Positions 40,084 to 42,661 of a stretch of DNA of 42,661 nucleotides are shown here, piece by piece. Each line of letters starts with the position of its first letter. Within the stretch, counting starts at the first letter, position 1. The position numbers and the translations under genes are program-made. Source of the stretch: a virus; the IMG/VR virus record IMGVR_UViG_3300033388_005341, positions 1 to 42,661 of that record; one strand, 5' to 3'. The notes under the pieces were generated by a model that was not told the origin of the DNA, made no database searches, and worked only from the letters and a program-made list of their open reading frames with translations.

Positions 40084-40160
40084 CTGTCGAGACATCGCCT
40101 GGCTGTCGATACTCGATCTGTCGGGTGTCGAGACATCACCTGTCGAAAGCCCATCTGTCG
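40084..40160 (+). repeat. TGTCGA repeat array in leader
   Basis: Six TGTCG units occur in 77 bases (40085, 40104, 40119, 40126, 40141, 40156). Two are in the longer repeats TGTCGAGACATCGCCTG and TGTCGAGACATCACCTG. The array lies in the 5' leader between the promoters and the first operon gene. It could bind a regulator as DNA or RNA. Confidence 0.5.
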
Positions 40161-40169
40161 GGCTTTTCG
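40144..40169 (+). terminator. Leader hairpin, possible attenuator
   Basis: CGAAAGCCC pairs with GGGCTTTTCG around ATCTGTC, with one bulge. It ends 28 bases before the ATG at 40198, and the CTTTTT run after it gives a terminator-like outline, so transcription could be attenuated before the operon. Strength is uncertain. Confidence 0.45.
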
Positions 40170-40197
40170 GCTAACTTTTTAAAAAGGAGGTTAGAAA

Positions 40198-40458
40198 ATG
40201 AGAAAAATTTATTTAGCAAGAAATGAAGAGGTTGCTATCTATGTCGATGGCAAGAAAATGTTGGGGATTGATCAGGTGTCTGATTCAGATTGTTTAAATT
40301 GTTACCTTTATTCAGATTACTTGCTGGAGGATACAGCTTCTGATTTGAAAGGGCAAAAAGGTTTTATCGGTGAGCTTTTAGCTGATCACCCCAATCAAAA
40401 AGTCACCATTTTAGACGTCTCAAGGGAAGGAGCGCAGTATGTGGATAGTAATAAATAA
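40198..40458 (+). CDS. 86-residue acidic protein, first gene of anti-defence operon
   Basis: AGGAGG precedes ATG 40198. Beta-rich start (YLARNEEVAIYVDGKKM), acidic middle, and KVTILDVSREGAQYV end. Small acidic early proteins are often inhibitors of host enzymes, but nothing specific is visible. Unknown family. Confidence 0.55.
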   Translation: MRKIYLARNEEVAIYVDGKKMLGIDQVSDSDCLNCYLYSDYLLEDTASDLKGQKGFIGELLADHPNQKVTILDVSREGAQYVDSNK

Positions 40459-40618
40459 TAACAATTTAAGGATGCGTCGATTTAATAGTCGCATCAAAGC
40501 AGTACACGCCGTCAATAAATTAACCGACGGCACTCTGAAAAAAGATGGTGTGGTAATATATCACACCAATTTTAAACGACACAAACCCAAGCAAGGAGGA
40601 AAAGAAGATGAAAATTGA
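40439..40618 (+). CDS. 59-residue basic protein, unknown
   Basis: GGAAGGAG is seven bases ahead of ATG 40439, and the frame ends at TGA 40616. It overlaps the upstream gene by 20 bases and the next by 11. Strongly basic (NNNLRMRRFNSRIKAVH; FKRHKPKQGG). Probable nucleic-acid-binding protein. Confidence 0.55.
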   Translation: MWIVINNNNLRMRRFNSRIKAVHAVNKLTDGTLKKDGVVIYHTNFKRHKPKQGGKEDEN

Positions 40619-41060
40619 AACCAAAAGATTAGAAGAAGAATTTTCGCTAACGAAAGTATTGGCGAAGAAACAAGAACTTGGTGAGATAATTGCTTTAGAG
40701 TGGTTGGAGGAAAAGATGAGAAAATTGTATATCACAACAACAATCTCCCCTATGATGATGGGGGAGGGGGCTCGGATGATAGTCAAGGAGGTTGGTCATG
40801 ATTACATAGAGGCCAACCGAAACATGTGGCTAACCCGGCGTGAGATTATACACGCCGTAGGCCACGCAGTCACAGCGCCGTTTGTAGACGCTGCGACTGG
40901 GATTCCAGGAACTCACGCCAGAATAAATGTCCCCGGAGACGTCGGGGACACTATCCTGGCCGTGATACCATCAATCAGATTTGCTGAAGCCCGTGAATTT
41001 ACACGGGCTGAAGTAGAAGAGGCCGGCTACAAAATCTATGTAGCCGATATTATAGCATAA
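40608..41060 (+). CDS. DUF1874 / AcrIII-1-like ring nuclease (type III anti-CRISPR candidate)
   Basis: A 150-residue frame whose last 114 residues resemble AcrIII-1 (SIRV1 gp29, DUF1874): KLYITTTIS at the start, IIHAVGHAVTAPFVDAATG in the middle, GDTILAVIPSIRF and KIYVADIIA at the end. Catalytic His candidate H86 lies in the AVGH motif (His47 of SIRV1 gp29), and R124 with E127 fits the R85/E88 pair. That family degrades cyclic tetra-adenylate and so blocks type III CRISPR signalling. The domain begins at Met37 (ATG 40716), which has its own GGAGG (40706-40710), so the shorter form is probably the active protein. Confidence 0.75.
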   Translation: MKIETKRLEEEFSLTKVLAKKQELGEIIALEWLEEKMRKLYITTTISPMMMGEGARMIVKEVGHDYIEANRNMWLTRREIIHAVGHAVTAPFVDAATGIPGTHARINVPGDVGDTILAVIPSIRFAEAREFTRAEVEEAGYKIYVADIIA

Positions 41061-41075
41061 GAAGGGAGGGAAAAG

Positions 41076-41447
41076 ATGAAACGGTTAGATGATTATCTAA
41101 GAGATGTTCCTAATGAGTTAGAAGCCCCAGCTGGTTCTCTAACAGAACAAGCACTTTGGTATCAGCAAAAGCTTGAAAAACTTGCTCCAGATTATCACGA
41201 AGTTTCTGCGGTTTATCGAGAACTCAAAAACGCTTGGGCTACACTTCACAGATTCAAGTTTAGCGTGGAGCGGAAGCTAATCGAGATTGAGGAGCTAGAA
41301 CCGATTCTGGAACCAAAAGAGCAGAAGAAAAGGGGTTCTAAAAAAGGAAAGGCGCTAGATGCTTCTTTAAAGTCTAAACTTAAAGGTTTAGACATCCCAG
41401 AAGAGGATAAGGTGAAACTGGCGAGGACGCTTGGCATAGAAATTTAG
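41076..41447 (+). CDS. 123-residue coiled-coil protein, unknown
   Basis: GGGAGGG lies upstream. The first half has helices (LTEQALWYQQKLEKLAP; AVYRELKNAWATLHRF). The second is very charged with KEQKKRGSKKGKA and ends in a small helical domain. It is co-transcribed with the two anti-defence candidates, so it may act against host defence, by association only. Confidence 0.55.
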   Translation: MKRLDDYLRDVPNELEAPAGSLTEQALWYQQKLEKLAPDYHEVSAVYRELKNAWATLHRFKFSVERKLIEIEELEPILEPKEQKKRGSKKGKALDASLKSKLKGLDIPEEDKVKLARTLGIEI

Positions 41448-41463
41448 AAAAGGAGTTTAGAAG

Positions 41464-42282
41464 ATGAAGGTAGCAGAGATAGTAACCCAGAAGATCCTTG
41501 AAGAACTTGAGAAAGGCGTCGCTCCTTGGCATAAACCTTGGAAAGCCCCTTTCCCGATGAATCTAAAGTCCGGGAAAGCTTACAGGGGGTTGAATCCTCT
41601 TATCTTAGGTTTAGCCCCTTTTTCCTGCCCTTATTGGGTTACATATCGGCAGGCAAAAAGTCTCGGCGGTTACGTCAAGGAAGGCGAGAAAGGGGAGTTT
41701 ATCACTTTCTGGAAATCGTACCAGAAGAAAAGCGACTCTGATGAAACATATCGAGTTCTTCGATACTATCGAGTTTTTAATCTAGAACAATGCGAAGGGA
41801 TCTCAATTCCAGAAGGCGAGAGGAAGAACAATCCCATTGAGTGCGCTGGCAATCTCGTCGCTAATTGGAAGGAAAAGCCAGAAATTGTCGGGGACGTTGC
41901 TAACGCTTTCTACAATCCTATAGAAGATAAAGTTTACGTTCCTTCCATTGAATCTTTTGATTCTTCCCCTCAATATTATCGAAGTCTTTTTCATGAGCTG
42001 GTGCACTCAACTGGGCATCCTTCTCGACTTCACAGGTTTGAAATCAGAGGAAGAACGTTGAAGGAGGATTACTCGAAGGAAGAGCTTGTGGCAGAGCTTG
42101 GTGCCTCTTTTTTATCTGCTCATTGCAGCTTAGATATTGAGATTAAGGAATCTGCAGATTATATCGGTGGGTGGATTAAGAGCTTGAAAGGCGATAGTAA
42201 TTTGATTGTAAAGGCGGCTAGTTGCGCTCAGAAAGCAGTTGATTTGATAAGAGGCGTTTCTTTTGAAGAAGATGAAAAGTAA
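41464..42282 (+). CDS. ArdC-like antirestriction protein with zinc metallopeptidase domain
   Basis: A 272-residue protein. Residues 1-120 form the ArdC N-terminal single-stranded-DNA-binding domain (KGVAPWHKPW, GKAYRGLNPL, YWVTYRQAKSLGG, KGEFITFWKS). Residues ~140-272 are a zincin: HELVH (H177, E178, H181) with STGH, and ELVAELGASF supplying the third ligand Glu. ArdC proteins protect incoming DNA from restriction. Full length for the family (about 290). It ends inside a junction hairpin. Confidence 0.85.
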   Translation: MKVAEIVTQKILEELEKGVAPWHKPWKAPFPMNLKSGKAYRGLNPLILGLAPFSCPYWVTYRQAKSLGGYVKEGEKGEFITFWKSYQKKSDSDETYRVLRYYRVFNLEQCEGISIPEGERKNNPIECAGNLVANWKEKPEIVGDVANAFYNPIEDKVYVPSIESFDSSPQYYRSLFHELVHSTGHPSRLHRFEIRGRTLKEDYSKEELVAELGASFLSAHCSLDIEIKESADYIGGWIKSLKGDSNLIVKAASCAQKAVDLIRGVSFEEDEK

Positions 42283-42298
42283 ATTGTTAGAAACAACA
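42279..42298 (+). repeat. Junction hairpin at ArdC stop codon
   Basis: GTAAATTGTTAGAAACAACA overlaps the ArdC stop TAA (42280-42282), as the copy at 26431 overlaps the radical-SAM stop. The next gene's AGGAGG follows 11 bases later. TTGTT/AACAA stem with a four-base loop. Confidence 0.6.
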
Positions 42299-42320
42299 AA
42301 CTTTAAAAAAGGAGGAAAAG

Positions 42321-42661
42321 ATGAAATATTATGTAATGCCAGAAAACGAACTCGGTCAGAGAGCGGTAATAGCAGAAACCAAAGGCAAACCAGCCAATAT
42401 AGTAGGTGTTGACGTCATAAACCTGCCGGCAGGGAAAATGTTGACTGTAAAAAGTCGTAATAAAAAATTCCTGGCACACAAAGTAGCATGGGCTGTCGCA
42501 TGTGGGCAAATATCTATTGACGATGTAGAAAATGAGGAAAAGACGAGAAAACCAAACACCAGAAACACCCTTCTAATATCTGGAATGGAGCTTCTTGAGC
42601 TTTTAGAAGATGAAGGGAAGATTTCAAACGCAGAAGCTCTTTATCGGGCTGAATATCTTTG
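42321..42661 (+). CDS. Partial CDS running off the right edge, unknown
   Basis: AAGGAGG is seven bases ahead of ATG 42321, and the frame is open to the end of the window (113 codons). The first part is beta-rich (RAVIAETKGKPANIVGVDVI). Helices follow (ELLELLEDEGKISNAEALYR). It continues the anti-defence operon. Unknown function. Confidence 0.65.
   Translation, partial: MKYYVMPENELGQRAVIAETKGKPANIVGVDVINLPAGKMLTVKSRNKKFLAHKVAWAVACGQISIDDVENEEKTRKPNTRNTLLISGMELLELLEDEGKISNAEALYRAEYL

Noticed and set aside
39812-40174. Plus-strand open frame of 120 codons across the sigma-54-like promoters
   Set aside because: No Shine-Dalgarno, and the protein is just a translation of the duplicated promoter repeats and leader array.

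Overview
This 42.7-kb window is a large part of a tailed-phage genome (a long-tailed siphovirus) or a prophage-like contig from an uncultured source. The evidence is a canonical head and tail morphogenesis module in the usual order, gene-dense co-directional packing with ATGA/TAATG overlaps, and strong AGGAGG ribosome-binding sites. The host is a bacterium that I cannot name. Two near-perfect sigma-54 (-24/-12) promoter matches, a TTGACA-type promoter and an M15-like endolysin suggest a Gram-negative or related anaerobe, but that is inference. No DNA polymerase, helicase, integrase or tRNA gene was seen, so the genome continues beyond the window. Both edges cut genes (terminase small subunit on the left, an unknown CDS on the right).

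Layout. (1) 1-8.9 kb: packaging and head genes. These are the TerS tail end, TerL, portal, a fused S49-type protease/scaffold with an internal start for free scaffold, capsid decoration, major capsid, a run of connector/completion proteins, two tandem paralogous tail-tube proteins, and a tail assembly chaperone made by -1 frameshift. (2) 8.9-21.9 kb: a 2129-aa tape measure (about 0.3 micrometre tail), tail tip/hub, fibre, and a lysis group of XhlA-like holin candidate, M15-like peptidase and DUF1353 protein, ending in a tiny Gly/Arg-rich peptide. (3) 22.2-32.7 kb: a cargo island of two paralogous GT4 glycosyltransferases, a GT-A-type glycosyltransferase, two radical-SAM enzymes, two class I methyltransferases, a phosphoribosyltransferase-HAD fusion and a sulfotransferase-like protein, mixed with many small Cys-rich or unknown proteins. 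(4) 32.9-37.0 kb: a patchwork of small orphan genes of differing base composition, with GC-rich hairpins and short repeats between them, a PAPS-reductase-like fragment, and at the end a thymidylate-synthase-family enzyme. (5) 37.0-38.7 kb: about 1.8 kb with no credible gene but packed with CTAG tetramers, inverted and direct repeats, a 21-T tract and terminators. (6) 38.7-39.6 kb: three small leftward genes with their own promoter. (7) 39.6-42.7 kb: a control region with two tandem sigma-54-like promoters around a perfect palindrome, driving a rightward operon that contains a DUF1874 / AcrIII-1-like ring nuclease (type III CRISPR antagonist candidate) and an ArdC-like antirestriction protein.

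How the genes work together. Regions 1-2 build and release the particle. Regions 3-4 may modify a glycan, a virion protein or the phage DNA: the TS-like enzyme keeps the uracil-selecting Asn, so it should make dTMP or a 5-substituted dUMP that downstream enzymes could decorate. That link is inference. Region 7 looks like an anti-defence island with unusual sigma-54-type control. A recurrent small hairpin, GTAARTTGTT-n-AACAACA, sits at gene junctions from one end of the window to the other and is unexplained. The strongest candidates for something new are the sigma-54-driven anti-defence operon, the CTAG-rich structured region, the recurrent junction hairpin and the glycosyltransferase/radical-SAM cargo.
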